Assembly (NCBI GenBank): GCA_013115125.1
Contig: JABANN010000400.1
Coordinates: forward strand, 1-32,680
Direction of reading: 5' to 3'
Length of the DNA stretch: 32,680 nt
Source: Perkinsus olseni
Lineage: Eukaryota > Perkinsozoa > Perkinsida
The notes below the pieces were generated by a model. That model saw only the letters and a program-made list of their open reading frames with translations. It had not been told where the DNA came from and ran no database searches. Within the stretch, counting starts at the first letter, position 1; each line of letters starts with the position of its first letter. Below are positions 21,705 to 32,450 of this stretch, one piece after another. The position numbers and the translations under genes are program-made.

Positions 21705-22462
21705 AACCGAGCACGCTGAGAGTCCGGGAGACTCGTCACACGTCCCCCTTAGACAATGTCTAATAGACATCAGCTCGCTATAGCCTAACCGGGAACGTTC
21801 TGAATAATCCTTCGCCATACCACCACTGGGGCTATCCAGTCCCCAAGTGTTCCCGACAGCGCCGACCTTCTGTGGACTCAGTAACGATATGCTCCCCAAC
21901 GCCCTTGCCACGCAGCATTTCTCCAGTCGACGGCACACCATTCGAAGACGTCAGAACACTGACCAAAAAGGGTTCTGGCTGCTCTCACAGCACAGCTGGA
22001 AGCACGAACCAAACAGCAGCCTCGTGACGGCTGAGAAGAACACGAGGAGCCGCCGTGATCTCAGAGGCCTTCTACCACACTCCTGTTCGAACGAAACATC
22101 AAAGACAGTGCAAGGAAAGCCTTCCCTACGCAGTCAGGAGCGACAAGAGAAAAAGAGGATGGACGACCGTCCCGAAGTGAGTAAATTATAAGTGTGATTT
22201 TATTACAGCCGATGCCTATCCCACGCAGAGCACGCTATCGACATCGATGTTCCAGGAACCCACATTACAAAGGAGGCCGAGATTATCTCGCAACTTACCA
22301 CCGAAAGGCCGCGGAGAATCACCCGAAACATCAACGCTGAGGGCAAAGCGAGCAACGGTAATAGTATAATACGACGGCTGAGCACCACTACACAAGTGCA
22401 GCGGGGCTGAGCCAAAGTGACAGAGAAAGAGCAGCTCAATTAAGCAGCCACTGGCGCAAATA
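21705..22462 (-). CDS. Candidate exons of an unrecognised gene
   Basis: A minus-strand exon at 22462-22299 reads as protein (APLHLCSGAQPSYYTITVAR, then FALSVDVSGDSPRPFGG) and ends at a canonical donor GTAAGT; an acceptor TACAG precedes it. Further down, about 21910-21790, another minus frame contains QKVGAVGNTWGLDSPSGGMA. I could not connect them, and neither shows a known domain. The span given covers both pieces and is not a full gene model. Confidence 0.3.
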
Positions 22463-22905
22463 CTGTAAAACTGGCATCAGTACAGCCACCAAGAATAGAA
22501 CCAAGGACCTTCCGGTTCAAAGCATAGTGGAGTTGAACCATCCACGCCTCCACCAAACTTCCACTGGCGACAACACCGTGCACAGATGCAAGGGTAGCAT
22601 CAGAAATGGCGGACCCTATGAGAGTCTACCTCGTCTAGTTGTAGATGTGCGCAATCAGTGGCTACTAACAGACCATCCCTCTCGTTGTTCTGACAGAGCA
22701 GATCAGCACAACAGAAAAGAACATCATTGTGGACGAGTAGAGGCCTACGCCTCCACCCGACCTATGACCAGTAAGGACTAATACGACAACAACGACGGTC
22801 ACCGAGTGATCGTCGTGTTAGACCAACCTCTGTGAGCAGTGTAATGACAACAGTAGCAATAATAATCATCAATATACCCACAGCACACAGAATAATTATC
22901 CACCA

Positions 22906-23319
22906 TCACTTTACCATATTACAAACATTCGGGCCTCTCGAAAAAACGAGCCAACTGAAACGATGGACATAAGCCTCACCAAGCGTCCAGCAACTATGCG
23001 TCATCAACCCCGCTTCCAGCCGACGTACCTATCACAATCGATCACCAAGGCGAGCGCTACTTACACCCTCCCAACCCTCACTTGCATCACTATGAAGGCG
23101 TTGCCTAATGCCATTGCCTTGTTTGTTGCCTCTAGCACTTCGGCCGGGTAAAGGCTGTTTGACGACGACGTTGTTGCTCTTCATCGTTCTGGCCTCCTCA
23201 GGACACATAACGTAAGTTTTGTGAGACTCTTCAGCGACAATGCGCGGTAGTACGGAGCTTAGCTTTGACAGCTGCTTCGACAAATCGTCCACCGAGGGAA
23301 CCTGGAGGATCCGTGCCAT
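22906..23319 (-). CDS. Candidate small basic protein, two exons
   Basis: The ATG at 23319 opens an 85-codon exon (23319-23065) starting MARILQVPSVDDLSKQLSKL and ending in a canonical donor GTAAGT. A 35-nt intron leads to 23028-22906 and a stop, for 125 aa in total. The middle is Gly/Arg/Lys-rich (PLPGRSARGNKQGNG), which could bind nucleic acid. No family is recognised. An overlapping frame (AEVLEATNKAMALGNAF) also looks protein-like, so the model is uncertain. Between here and 22463, 22463-22905 holds nothing supported. Confidence 0.35.
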
Positions 23320-23521
23320 CAATCAACCCCACTCTCATAGTACTGATTTCATCTTAACGCATTTGACGTAGCTTCTCGGTAAGAGCCTCGACAGCAGTCT
23401 TGCCGGGTTCAAGTCGCATCTACTGTTTCCTACCAGTACCTACACCAACTGGACGAGTGCGCCGCAAAATACCGTGTAAAATTTCTCACCAGACTAACAT
23501 GCCCGCCATCGGTACGCTCAC

Positions 23522-24583
23522 GCCGGCACTTCAAGGCACGAGCCATTGAACGGGCTTTACTAGCCAACCCGATGGTACTCTTAACTTCCACCCTTGGGTT
23601 AATACCATCAATTAGGGGTAGAATGCCAGAGGAGGATCTACGAAAAAACACGACCAGTTCTTGCTACAGCCAATCGGGCAATGATTCGGCCATTATCCGC
23701 CTCAGCCACGATTTAAAATCTCGACTTAGCATCATTCCGAGGGTTTGCAATTCACTAAGAGTGTACTTACAAAATTGCCGGAGGACAATCTTTGAAAAAC
23801 AAGATCAGATCGTTCGCAGTGAACGGTTCAATCGCCACGCCAAGCTATGAGTATTAATCAAATTGCAATCACCCGCAGTCAAAACGCAGAACAGCTCTTC
23901 AACAGTATGCTTACAAAATTTCCGATAGATTGACTAAGCCTGGCCACCTCTCCTACCTCCGGGCACACTTATAAACCCAGGCCGGATCGGCAGCAGTTAC
24001 GATATGGACCTTGCTGCCCTTACTCATATCCACTGCTTCTCGAAGAACTCTCTCAGCAGCCTCTAAGCAGGACCTGGCACCAGCATATTCTATAACAGTG
24101 GCGTACCCATTCAGCCACTAGCGAATCGCTCTCCGAGCCCGAATTTTTATCTCAACAACTAATCCCTCAAGACCTTACGAGAATCTACAGAAATATTTTA
24201 AGGGAAAGTTTGATGCACTGGATATAGTAAATTTTGTCCGCAGTGATCCCAAATATCCTTTAGTCACTCCCGTACTATGTTCAAATTTCTGTGTAAATAT
24301 ATCACGAGAAAAAAGTCGCAAACAATCGGAGAACTGATTCGAGCGGCACTTACAAAAAAGCAGCCTCAGCCTTGTCTGCCTCCGCCTCATCGAGAGTGCT
24401 GTGCTCAAGGAAGGCTGTAGTAGGAAATAAGGTATCATCCCAGTCGAATATGAATAGGGATGGTCGCCCCCGTATAGGGGGCTCAATACTGCCCTCCTCC
24501 GCGCCATCCTCACAACAGCACAACGAATCACTGTGACCACCAACAGGGGCACCAGTCACAGCTGATGATGACGCTGACATCAT
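23522..24583 (-). CDS. HAD-superfamily-like protein
   Basis: Exons 24583-24354, 24073-23957 and 23637-23522 join in phase. The N-terminal Ser/Cys-rich leader is followed by SLFIFDWDDTLFPT, the HAD motif I in which the first Asp is the nucleophile and the Asp two residues on the acid/base. The next exon has an alpha-helix and VHIVTAADPAWVYKCARR, matching HAD motif II (hydrophobic strand ending in Thr). The third exon has ILPLIDGINPRVEVKS and a Lys. The arrangement resembles a protist HAD group with FDWDDTLFPT and a VTNAE-type motif, usually of unknown substrate. The 3' end is unresolved: reading through gives a stop at 23430, while splicing at the GTGAGC donor at 23521 would continue elsewhere. 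Introns are 280 and 319 nt. The second contains two similar AATTTTGTAAG blocks about 140 bases apart. Confidence 0.65.
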
Positions 24584-24810
24584 GAAAGAAAGAGGCCCAA
24601 CTAGCAGAGAACAGTATCATAATCCCGTATCATCAGAGATAACACAACGCGACAGCGTCGAGACTATCATGTATCATGAGGACCATCATCCTAGGAGTAA
24701 ACTCCGTCTCCTCTTGTTGGACTTAGAGCCCTCAGAAACCTGTGAATGCCTGTGACTAAGACGAGCCCCACTTAAGCTCTTGCATTTTTAGCTGCTGATA
24801 CTCGAGCGCT

Positions 24811-26292
24811 TCAGACTCTAGGGACGTCCCGTAGAAAACGCTCTGCCCCATTGAGTAGTCGAGCTACCATTAGTAGTCCACTATTAGTGATCTGCAGTAG
24901 TTTTATTTCGCCGCACAAGTTTGCCGAAGTTTTGACTAATTCGTCGAATTCAGACAGCGCCAAGTCACTATGATGCATCCAGTACGCCCACACCGACCGA
25001 AGCAACCAGCACCGCCTGACTACGTCCAGCGTTGTGTCGATTTCACGAAGTTCCTGGAAGGCCGGTATCAAGAGTTGAGGATTGGACTCGGCCAGTTCAG
25101 TAAACTTCTCCATCGATATCTTAGCTCCAACCGGCAGCTTCACTTCTCCATAAAGTACCTCAGCTCGCCGTTCTAACCATGCTTCAGATATGTCACCTAA
25201 ATTGCCGCCGTTGAAATCGACAGTGACTGCAAGGCCGTACGTGGTCCGGGTTCGGGTACTGCTACTCCTCAACCGGGAAAAATATCACGACAAACACATA
25301 AAATTGACATTTTGCGGCCCAGCGTTCAACATGCGTCATCAGCCCAGCGCACAACGTGTACTACCAGGCGAGTTGGCCCTGAGAATTTTCAACATCTCAG
25401 CCTTGTCAATGAAGCCACTGCCGTCCTCATCGAACATCATGAAGGCAAACTTCAACTTGTCCTTCGGAGGTGCATCGGTATGGGTGGATAACCCAACTAA
25501 AAGGATAACCATAGACACGAGTATTGACAAAAGTCGAAAAACAGCTATGTCATACCAGCTAGCTAGACAGAATAGCAGTATGTCCAGCCAACTTAGGAAC
25601 CATCCCACGACGATCTTTTCGTGTGGATTAAACGCTATAAAGTTTTCGCATCAATCTGATGCTCTCAAACGTGTCCATATTTCTGCTACTGAATTCGCGC
25701 CTGTAGCTAACCTACACCAAAGCACCGCTCAGGCCCAAGAAACTGGACATCCTCGAGTGTAAAACAAGCGAGCTTCGTGATGACATCCGGAAATCACGCT
25801 CGCCGTGAAAAATCCACGTCATACCAGTATGCATCGAGCCCCCTAACTAACCTATGAATTCCTTAACATCTATTTCCCCCGATCCATCAGTATCGAATAT
25901 GGCAAACAGCCGCCGAAGCATCGGAGTATCCTCCTTCAGAAGTGCCTACTGTTGTCGCTACGTGGTGTGATGAATATCCTACTGCAACACCTTCCTGAAT
26001 TCCTCGTAGTCTATCATTCCCGAGCCATCCTTATCGATCTCCTGAAACTTGTGAAATATCTTTTTGATCTGCGATGGCTTGACGCTCGACCCAGCCTCGC
26101 TCTCGGTGAAGGCAGTAAGGATATCACGCCTGGAATCTCGCGTTAAACCGCCGACAAATCGGGCTGAAGAGAGACCACTATCATCTCGGATAATGCTCCA
26201 GGATAATTCAACAATCACCTTCTTTGACTTGATTTTCCCTCTGCTCTACAGCACGCTCGAACTCCACTTCGAAGTCGGGATTATACCCGTAC
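24811..26292 (-). CDS. EF-hand calcium sensor, calcineurin B/CBL/NCS-like (5' end missing)
   Basis: Supported exons: 26292-26219, 26163-25991, 25945-25852, 25496-25365 and 25196-24811, all in phase (introns 55, 45, 355 and 168 nt). EF-hand loops: DKDGSGMIDYEE (in KFQEIDKDGSGMIDYEEF), DTDGSGEIDVKE and DEDGSGFIDKAE each carry the acidic residues and Gly of a functional loop. The fourth (VKLPVGAKISMEKF) has lost most ligands. The spacing and the LKFAFMMFDEDGSG block match the calcineurin B/CBL/neuronal calcium sensor group. A helical C-terminal extension of about 80 residues follows the fourth hand. The first exon could not be fixed. A Thr-rich frame near 26335-26410 may belong upstream, and an ATG-GGG (MGLYSYH) near 26503, typical of N-myristoylated sensors, lies in an unconnected frame. 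Confidence 0.8.
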
Positions 26293-26677
26293 CTATCAAC
26301 GCCGTCATTCGCGGGTCATTTCAGGTTACTGAAAAATCCCGAACGGAAAAGTTCATGTGCATAAGTGGTAGTAGAATCAGCGGTAGGAGTAGTCCTAGTC
26401 TCAGGAGTCCTCTAAACGGTTGGTTGAAGTCGGTTAAGGAAGATTTTGAGGATCGTGCTGGGGTATGGAGGCGCGTTCCGAAGGATGATATGAATAGAGC
26501 CCCATGGCACAAATTCACCCTTATTCGAGGTGCGCACGTCCCCTAGATGGATATAAGCGCCTATTGACTGAGTAGCGTAGCGGGCCGATCAAAATAAGCC
26601 TAAACTACGAGCAAGCCCCAGTTATCCTAGTGATAGTATCGGAGCAATACGGCATCGTTACGCTGGTATCTTGATCG

Positions 26678-27759
26678 TTACTTAGCATGATAATCCCACA
26701 GCGACATCCTCTGCTTCGTCCTCTCTTCCAGTTCCACATTGCGGAATAGTAATGACGGCTTCAAAAACAACTCTGCGAACTCTCGGTAACTGATAAGTCG
26801 GGTAGCACATTCCCAAGGAAGGTCACCGGGCGAGCGCTACTATGAGCCAAAACTCGCTCGCCCAAGCGCATGACAAAAAGCGCGCGCCCTAAATCGTCAG
26901 ACAGCACTTAACGTAGCCGCTGCCGTTATTATCGACCATCCTGATCATCTCTTGTATCTCTTCGGTAGTGACTGCTTCTCCCGACAGAGCTAGTACTCGC
27001 CGTAACTGCGAAAAGCACTAATGATGAGTGATTAATGGTAGGAATTGATTTCTCAGAAACAGACCACCACTTCTGTCCTACAATTTGACGCTGGCACGAC
27101 GCCCAGCCAGTGGCTGGCAGCCACTGTGATGCTCACGGCTACGCTATCGAGCGGAATAAGTCGGTCTAATTGGCATGATTGATGACAACCCTGGGAAGTA
27201 CCACGCAGAGATTCGTAGACATAATTTCCATTAATCTGCGATTTTACTAAGCAGATGCTGACTGGCCTTTGCCCCTAACAGTGAACACCGGTAAAAGTCT
27301 AACTAGGCCAGAACCGGCGTTGGGCTACTTGAACTCACACGCGAACTGTCCCCTCCGCCTATGAACAACATAGACAGTGCTTCACGGTAACTCACGTCAG
27401 ATTCATCAAGATAGCCGTTGCCGTCGGAGTCAATACTCCTGAATGCTTCAGCGATCTAAAGTGAACCCGATCACATCAATCGCCGCAGGGCTGTTCTCGT
27501 TACCTGTTCATTGGTGAAAAGATTCTCTTGTATCCCCGGTATCAGGAAGGCGTCCAGAACGGAAGGATCTCCAGCTCGACCGTTGCGCTGAACAGACTCA
27601 CATCACCACTCACGCGCCCTTGGGGCCCGCAAACAACAAAACAGAACCTACGAAGTAAATGGATGAGCTAATCTCGCTAACTTGGCGCATCGGAATTGGT
27701 AATTTTGGCACTACAGCCTTCTCTTCGGAGGTTTCTGAGGTATCGGAGTCCGTGCTCAT
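26678..27759 (-). CDS. Two-EF-hand calcium-binding protein
   Basis: Exons 27759-27652, 27504-27587, 27396-27455, 26908-27005 and 26678-26789 (each read on the minus strand) join to 153 aa. Introns are 64, 48, 390 and 118 nt. The ATG at 27759 starts an acidic Ser/Thr leader (MSTDSDTSETSEEKAVV). EF-hand 1 loop is DSDGNGYLDESD within EAFRSIDSDGNGYLDESD. EF-hand 2 is DNNGSGYVNYRE followed by FAELFLKPSL. The second loop is only complete when the intron 26790-26907 is removed, which supports the model. It resembles the second lobe of centrin/CDPK-type sensors but has no kinase domain. Coding may extend upstream, since open sequence precedes 27759. It lies just upstream of the other calcium sensor on the same strand. 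Confidence 0.78.
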
Positions 27760-27780
27760 GACCAAAGAGTCAACCTCCAC

Positions 27781-28989
27781 CTGTAGGCTCTTTCCGGAAA
27801 TCGGGAGGTGGCTCTCTGCTTCCTGCCAGTGGTGGAGGCAGTTGGGCCTGTTTCATGGGTGAACGGTTACCGTCACGGAATATCGCGGGAAGGGAGGCCA
27901 GTGAACTGAAGTCGTGAGCTTGCGCTAAAACGTCATGATGATACGATGGCAGCTCTTTTTCGGCTTCGAGTGCCCGACGCTGTATTAGGAGAGAACCTGT
28001 TCGTAACACGGAGGGTAATAACTCTAAATTTGCGTGCGACTGGCTCAGTAAATTACGAGACTGAACACAAGAGCGATCTCAGGGGGTACACACTTGTCAA
28101 TGTTAAGCTTTTTGAGCATCGTGGAGAGATGAAATAGTATGAGAACCGTGATGTACATAATATGCGGACATCAGCCCTGAAAAAAGTGCATGATCGAAGT
28201 TTCTTTCATTTGGAGTAGCTACCACACGGTAAATCCAGCATCACAATACGCAATGTGATGGAAAAGGTCAAACCTGGGATCCTAAGGTGGTTCCAGGACC
28301 CACCTCTCTGAGTGGGCCTCTCATGGACTACTGCAACGCTCGAACCGCAAGGGCAAGCTCTGTTAGGACGGCCTAGTAAGTACGAGGATCCCGATCAGAT
28401 CACGCTTTTCGTGGCATTGTCATGGATAGAGTTACTCCTAAACCCACCGACGCCAAAACATTTCAGGTATCTAAACATCATTGTTAAGTGTCCATGTAAC
28501 TTTCTACCAAGTAAAATAGTCGGACTATGATAGTGTAACGCTAGGCACCCCTCTGTCCTCGTCGTCATTGTGCACATACAGACTGAAACTCATTGAGCTA
28601 CATCATCACCGCAAAACTAAACGGCGGCTCTCGTATCATCCGACTTGACCATCTTAGCAGAATATGAAAGGTCTGCGCCTCGGGCCCGGTAACCATGCGT
28701 AGTAACTGTAGCCATTTGACGGGCAGGAGGCTAACAATACAGGCTCATGGATGAGGAGTCACGCATCAGGCTCATCGTGCGCATTCTACAATGACCCATT
28801 ACAGCCAACGCACCCGAGTTACCGTCATGAACACAGTGGAAACACTTGGAGGTAACAAACGCAAGACGGTTGCGGAGATTGGCGCCGGCTATTAGGCGCC
28901 GTTAATCCTTCCGCAGCCTCGTTGGGAACCTTCTACAATGCAATTTCGGTAGTAGAACTCTATAATGAGAATACACTGTAGGTGAAAGA
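27781..28989. other. Unassigned region
   Basis: No firm gene. A minus frame at 27770-28009 reads as protein in part (ALEAEKELPSYHHDV) and might hold 5' exons of the EF-hand gene. Other frames (28312-28577) show no family. Small inverted repeats such as GGCGCC units near 28880-28905 are present. Confidence 0.4.
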
Positions 28990-30058
28990 TTAGCCGGGAG
29001 GGCAGCAGCCGATGCTCGGCACCTCTTCCGATGAAAGCGAAGGCGGAGCAACTCTCGAGCTGCCGGATGCGCTCGAAATCTCCAGGCCATGATAAGTAAG
29101 CGCCTCTACCAGCTGTGGATCAAGAGCGGACAAAGGGGTCATTATGAAGGAACATGCCGCCTGTGATTGGTTTTAAGCCTGAGCCTTACAGTGAGAATCA
29201 ATAGCTTCGCTGACAACTTGATCCATTCCGCCGCAGCAGTCCCTTGGGCTACTTTCCCTATAAGTTTACCCGTGAGTGGGCTACGATTACGGCTCTGGGA
29301 ACAACTTCGATGAGAATATCCCAAGCAGGTCCTGAGCGAGCCACTTGCAAGGAGGTTAATTCGCCTAGAAACGACGCTTCGCGGAAATATTGAGGAATGA
29401 GACATCCGCAATTCTGTTGTTTCTGTCCACCATTCCCCGCCTCCAGTGACTGGAGGCTCCAGACCTTCAGACCAGAAGTAAGTTAGGCCGTAAGTTACGG
29501 CGCCGTTGATCGCTTCTCCTCTTGTCCTTCCGCCAGTCGATTTCAAGCCAGTCATTCTCTTCTGCCTCAGACAAGCCAGACAATCCCATTCTGTCAGGGA
29601 AAACCACCTTGGATGCATCAAGCGACGAATCGAATGAGGAGTTCAGTTCTACACCAGCAATCCCAGACGTAGCCGCAGTTTCAACTTTTCAGCCATAAAC
29701 CCTCCTAGGGAGCGATGAACCTCTTCAACCTGGAAATGCGGCGAATGAGCAGTAGCAGACGTCGCTAGCGAGGAAGGAATGGGCCACTAGTAGTGGTCAT
29801 GATGGCAGGATGACTGAACGTGAGGCTTTACAATTACGAACACACGTCGCCTAAGTGATCAGGCCCACCAACCCTGCTTGGAAAAAATTCTTCGTCAACG
29901 TCTTCCGAAGACCGACTGAGGGACGGAACTCTTCTAGCGACATTGTCCGACAATGATTGCCGCGGCGGAGGTATGACAATGCCGCGGCTGTCGCTGCGAC
30001 AACAAGCGGTAGATGACGAGGCATTCTCCGATCTGATTTTGAGGGCCGGCCGGAACAT
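28990..30058 (-). CDS. Candidate disordered protein, exons not fully joined
   Basis: Three minus-strand segments read as Ser-rich, low-complexity protein. From the ATG at 30058 there is MFRPALKIRSENASSS, later VPSLSRSSEDVDEEFFPSR. About 29685-29500 has ATSGIAGVELNSSFDSSL and LSEAEENDWLEIDWRKDKRR. From the ATG at 29142 to the stop at 28990 there is LSALDPQLVEALTYHGLEIS, ending IGCCPPG. No domain or membrane segment is recognised. Splice sites linking the segments were not settled, so this may be one gene or two. Confidence 0.4.
29439..29457. repeat. 9-bp perfect inverted repeat with one central base
   Basis: GCCTCCAGT, g29448, ACTGGAGGC. A second one with 7-bp arms (GCCGTAA g TTACGGC) follows at 29487-29501. 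Confidence 0.9.
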
Positions 30059-30230
30059 CTTCTCTCGGCTCGGCCTAAAGCGTAGTCCGATTTGAGTGGT
30101 CCGAAAACCGCCATCTACTAAACGCTGTTAGCCTGGATCCAAGCTGCGTATATCTCCGATATGAACGCTTCGCCAATCAAACTCAGAATGGCAAACGCCG
30201 ATGCCAAGTTGACCCGTTGAGGCAGACCTT

Positions 30231-30510
30231 CTAAACTGACTCCCACCTCACTTTCAAGTCTCTAGAATACCGCTCCTCTGGCCTCTCTTTCTCCGCAGCA
30301 CAGCGATCTATCTCCCATTTGAGCATATCCGTGTATTTCATCGAACCCTCCCCCTGGCAAGCCCGCTGTAATTCAGAAGGCATCCTGTCGAAACGTGTCC
30401 GAAATTTCAGTACTTCGCTAATCGACGCATTTCCTATTGATAACCCAGAAGGCCCAGCAGGCAAACGGCGAGAAGCTGTGTATCGGATACATTGTGCCCA
30501 AAAACAGCCG
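30231..30510 (-). CDS. Candidate exon of a small Arg/Glu-rich protein
   Basis: The minus frame from about 30510 to the stop at 30231 encodes LSIGNASISEVLKFRTRFDR, then MPSELQRACQGEGSMKYTDM, and finishes with a charged, helix-like tail (RPEERYSRDLKVRWESV). An ATG at about 30530 (MSYELDRLFLG) lies in another frame, and the link is unresolved. A donor-like GTGAGG follows LK near the end, so the stop at 30231 may not be the real terminus. No family is recognised; the style suggests a small, possibly mitochondrial protein, but that is a guess. Confidence 0.45.
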
Positions 30511-30836
30511 GTCTAGTTCATAACTCATAGCTTATGATTCATGAGCAGCCTGCGCAGTGCGTAGTACTCACCCCTCACTCATCATCTGGGGTGATACCCC
30601 AGGCCCTGGGGCCCAGGGGTATTTCAAATCTGTGACATTATAAATGAGCTTGTACTGATTGCACAGTAATTCACTGACGGCGAGCAGGCTCTTCATATTA
30701 TGAAGGGAACTAGGGACTACTTTATGAAGTTCATAAAGTAGTCCCTAGTTCCCCGTTCTTGTATCTTCCGTTCGCAGTCGTGATGAATGCCCTTGAGGTA
30801 CGCAACTGAAGTGTGCAGCATGTCGCATGAACTATT
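30511..30836. other. Intergenic region with strong hairpins
   Basis: No gene is supported. It contains CTGGGGT-gat-ACCCCAG (30586-30602), CCCTGGG g CCCAGGG (30604-30618) and the 24-bp hairpin at 30705-30753, so much of it could fold. Confidence 0.6.
30705..30753. repeat. 24-bp perfect inverted repeat with one central base
   Basis: The arm 30705-30728 (starting GGGAACTAGGGAC) is exactly complementary to 30730-30753, with only g30729 between. This is the longest perfect palindrome I found in the window. Confidence 0.95.
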
Positions 30837-30967
30837 ACAGACTTGAGAGAACTCATTCATGCTTGTGGAGACATCGCGGAGACACTAGCCTATGCCAATT
30901 CGGAATGGGAACAGTGCCCAGTGGCCACCACTGGTGGACCAAGAGTCATGCGAACACAGATGCAGGT
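30837..30967 (+). CDS. Weak candidate exon on the plus strand
   Basis: After a TTACAG acceptor-like site, the frame LRELIHACGDIAETLAYANS continues through SEWEQCPVATTGGPRVMR to a possible donor after MQ. A plausible 43-nt intron lies upstream, but its phase does not fit the sequence before it. Function unknown. Confidence 0.25.
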
Positions 30968-31600
30968 TTACCTTCTCTTCTTGCTGATCAGTCTTTTGGA
31001 TCGATTGATCGTGGCTCCGAGAAATTCTCAATTGGCTCCTCCTATAGCAACCTCATAATGCTTTGATACGTTCCCAGCTTCCGTGCCGTCCACCTAAGAC
31101 TCAGCTAAGCGTCGAGCTGAATCGTACAGCTGATTTTCTCCCAGGGTGCGAGAGTAAGTGCGTCGGACTGTCAGATTTGGACTCACTTGCGTAGCAATCT
31201 TGTTCCTCAGCCGCATCGCTATTCTCACAAGCAGTCTTAAAACGCTTCTTTCGGGAATGGAGGGTCTCTCACAGTGAGAGTCTCACTCCCATCTTTTCAA
31301 CTTGAAAACTACAAAGTTTGTAGTACAAAAACATACGACATAAAATGAATATGTCCAACATCGTCGGCCGAGATACACCATTACCTCGTTCTAGAAAATC
31401 CTTATAAGATTATCCTTTCCTTTGGATATTGTAGCGAACTAGCTTACATTAGCTAAATTGCATTAAATGCAAGCCAGGAAGGTAGCTATATCAGCCTGCT
31501 AGTCACTAGCAGTAGCAGCTAGTGGGATCTCCTATTGTTCCGATAATATTCTGGCGGAATAATTTCGCAGAAGATACTACCCGAGGCCAGCGGCTGAACT
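30968..31600. other. Unassigned region
   Basis: No gene is supported. It contains single-centre inverted repeats at 31266-31280 (7-bp arms) and 31308-31324 (8-bp arms), a shorter one at 31498-31510, and TTGCAT/ATGCAA near 31460. Confidence 0.5.
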
Positions 31601-31948
31601 CTACTCTGCCGAACTGAGGGTTTCCCAGAGTTTCTGTCGTCGTAACTGTGTAACCTTGTCGCCAGACGGAGCCGAAGTTCTTCTGTTATTGTCTCGCCAC
31701 GAGACTCTCGCGCATTTTGGCTCCCTCAGCCTTATCCTGCTCATCTGCGTAGCGAGCCATTTGTTCCTGACCACATGCCGAGAAACGCGTTCGTGGTGAC
31801 TTGACACGTACAATCGACGATCAAGCGGCTCGAGCGGCTCAAGCAGCTCGGCTTCCTTTTGCTCAGAGAAAATTGCTCCAATTATTTTATCACTTCTCGT
31901 AGCCTCGGAGCGTATCTCATCGGCAAGCTCATCATTTCTCATCGGCAT
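31601..31948 (-). CDS. Candidate charged protein, unrecognised
   Basis: The minus frame from the ATG at 31948 gives 115 codons beginning MPMRNDELADEIRSEATR with a Glu/Leu-rich stretch (SEQKEAELLEPLEPLDRR). A second frame near 31758-31690 (MARYADEQDKAEGAKM, ending LVARQ) is equally protein-like, so the 3' part may be in another frame or behind a splice. No domain is known. Confidence 0.4.
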   Translation of the reverse strand: MPMRNDELADEIRSEATRSDKIIGAIFSEQKEAELLEPLEPLDRRLYVSSHHERVSRHVVRNKWLATQMSRIRLREPKCARVSWRDNNRRTSAPSGDKVTQLRRQKLWETLSSAE

Positions 31949-32262
31949 TTCTCATCTACTAGATGACATCTAAGAGTACCTGATGCCGATGCGGTTCCGG
32001 TCGGTTTACTTTGGCTACGCAGAGACAGCTGTCTTGCGAGCCGCGGTTTCCTATACATATTATAATAAGCGCCAAATATCAATGTCAGAAGAGTGTGTCA
32101 CTCAGTGTGAGAAGGGATCGGTCAATCACCTTCCGCAGTGCGGCCTTCTCTTTCAAAAAACGACAGACTGGATATTCTTTCTTTTGACGCTTCAGCCGAA
32201 TGCTTTGCCTGAGGTGCACAAGCACATCAAGCCTTCAACTTGAAAGAGCCTTGTTGAACGCG

Positions 32263-32450
32263 ATGAGCACGAAGGATGAAAGCGCGCGCTTCCGTTCCGT
32301 GGTGAGCGTGCAGCTCTCCTTTCGTCATCATTGATGAGACACCAATATACCAAGTATACTTCTTATACCATTCAGACCTCTATTTGGCGCGTGAGACCGC
32401 TCATCATGAGCGGCTCATGGCAGGCGGTGCCGCTACCATGGGGAAGAAAT
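32263..32450 (+). CDS. Weak candidate 5' exons of a gene running off the right edge
   Basis: The ATG at 32263 begins MSTKDESARFRSV and meets a donor GTGAGC. After an acceptor ATTCAG near 32375, the frame LYLARETAHHERLMAGGAAT continues to a donor GTAAAC. The phases of the two pieces do not agree, so the model is tentative. 31949-32262 holds only short frames without family resemblance. Confidence 0.25.

Noticed and set aside
22450-22560. Minus-strand sequence resembling a tRNA-Gln 3' half (TTTGAA loop, AAGGTCC, GGTTC)
   Set aside because: The anticodon and T stems do not pair and the acceptor stem is absent; at best a chance match or a decayed relic.
29142-29621. Single 159-codon minus-strand frame
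   Set aside because: Adjacent frames in the same interval look more like protein (Ser/Glu-rich exons), so this frame is probably a shadow.
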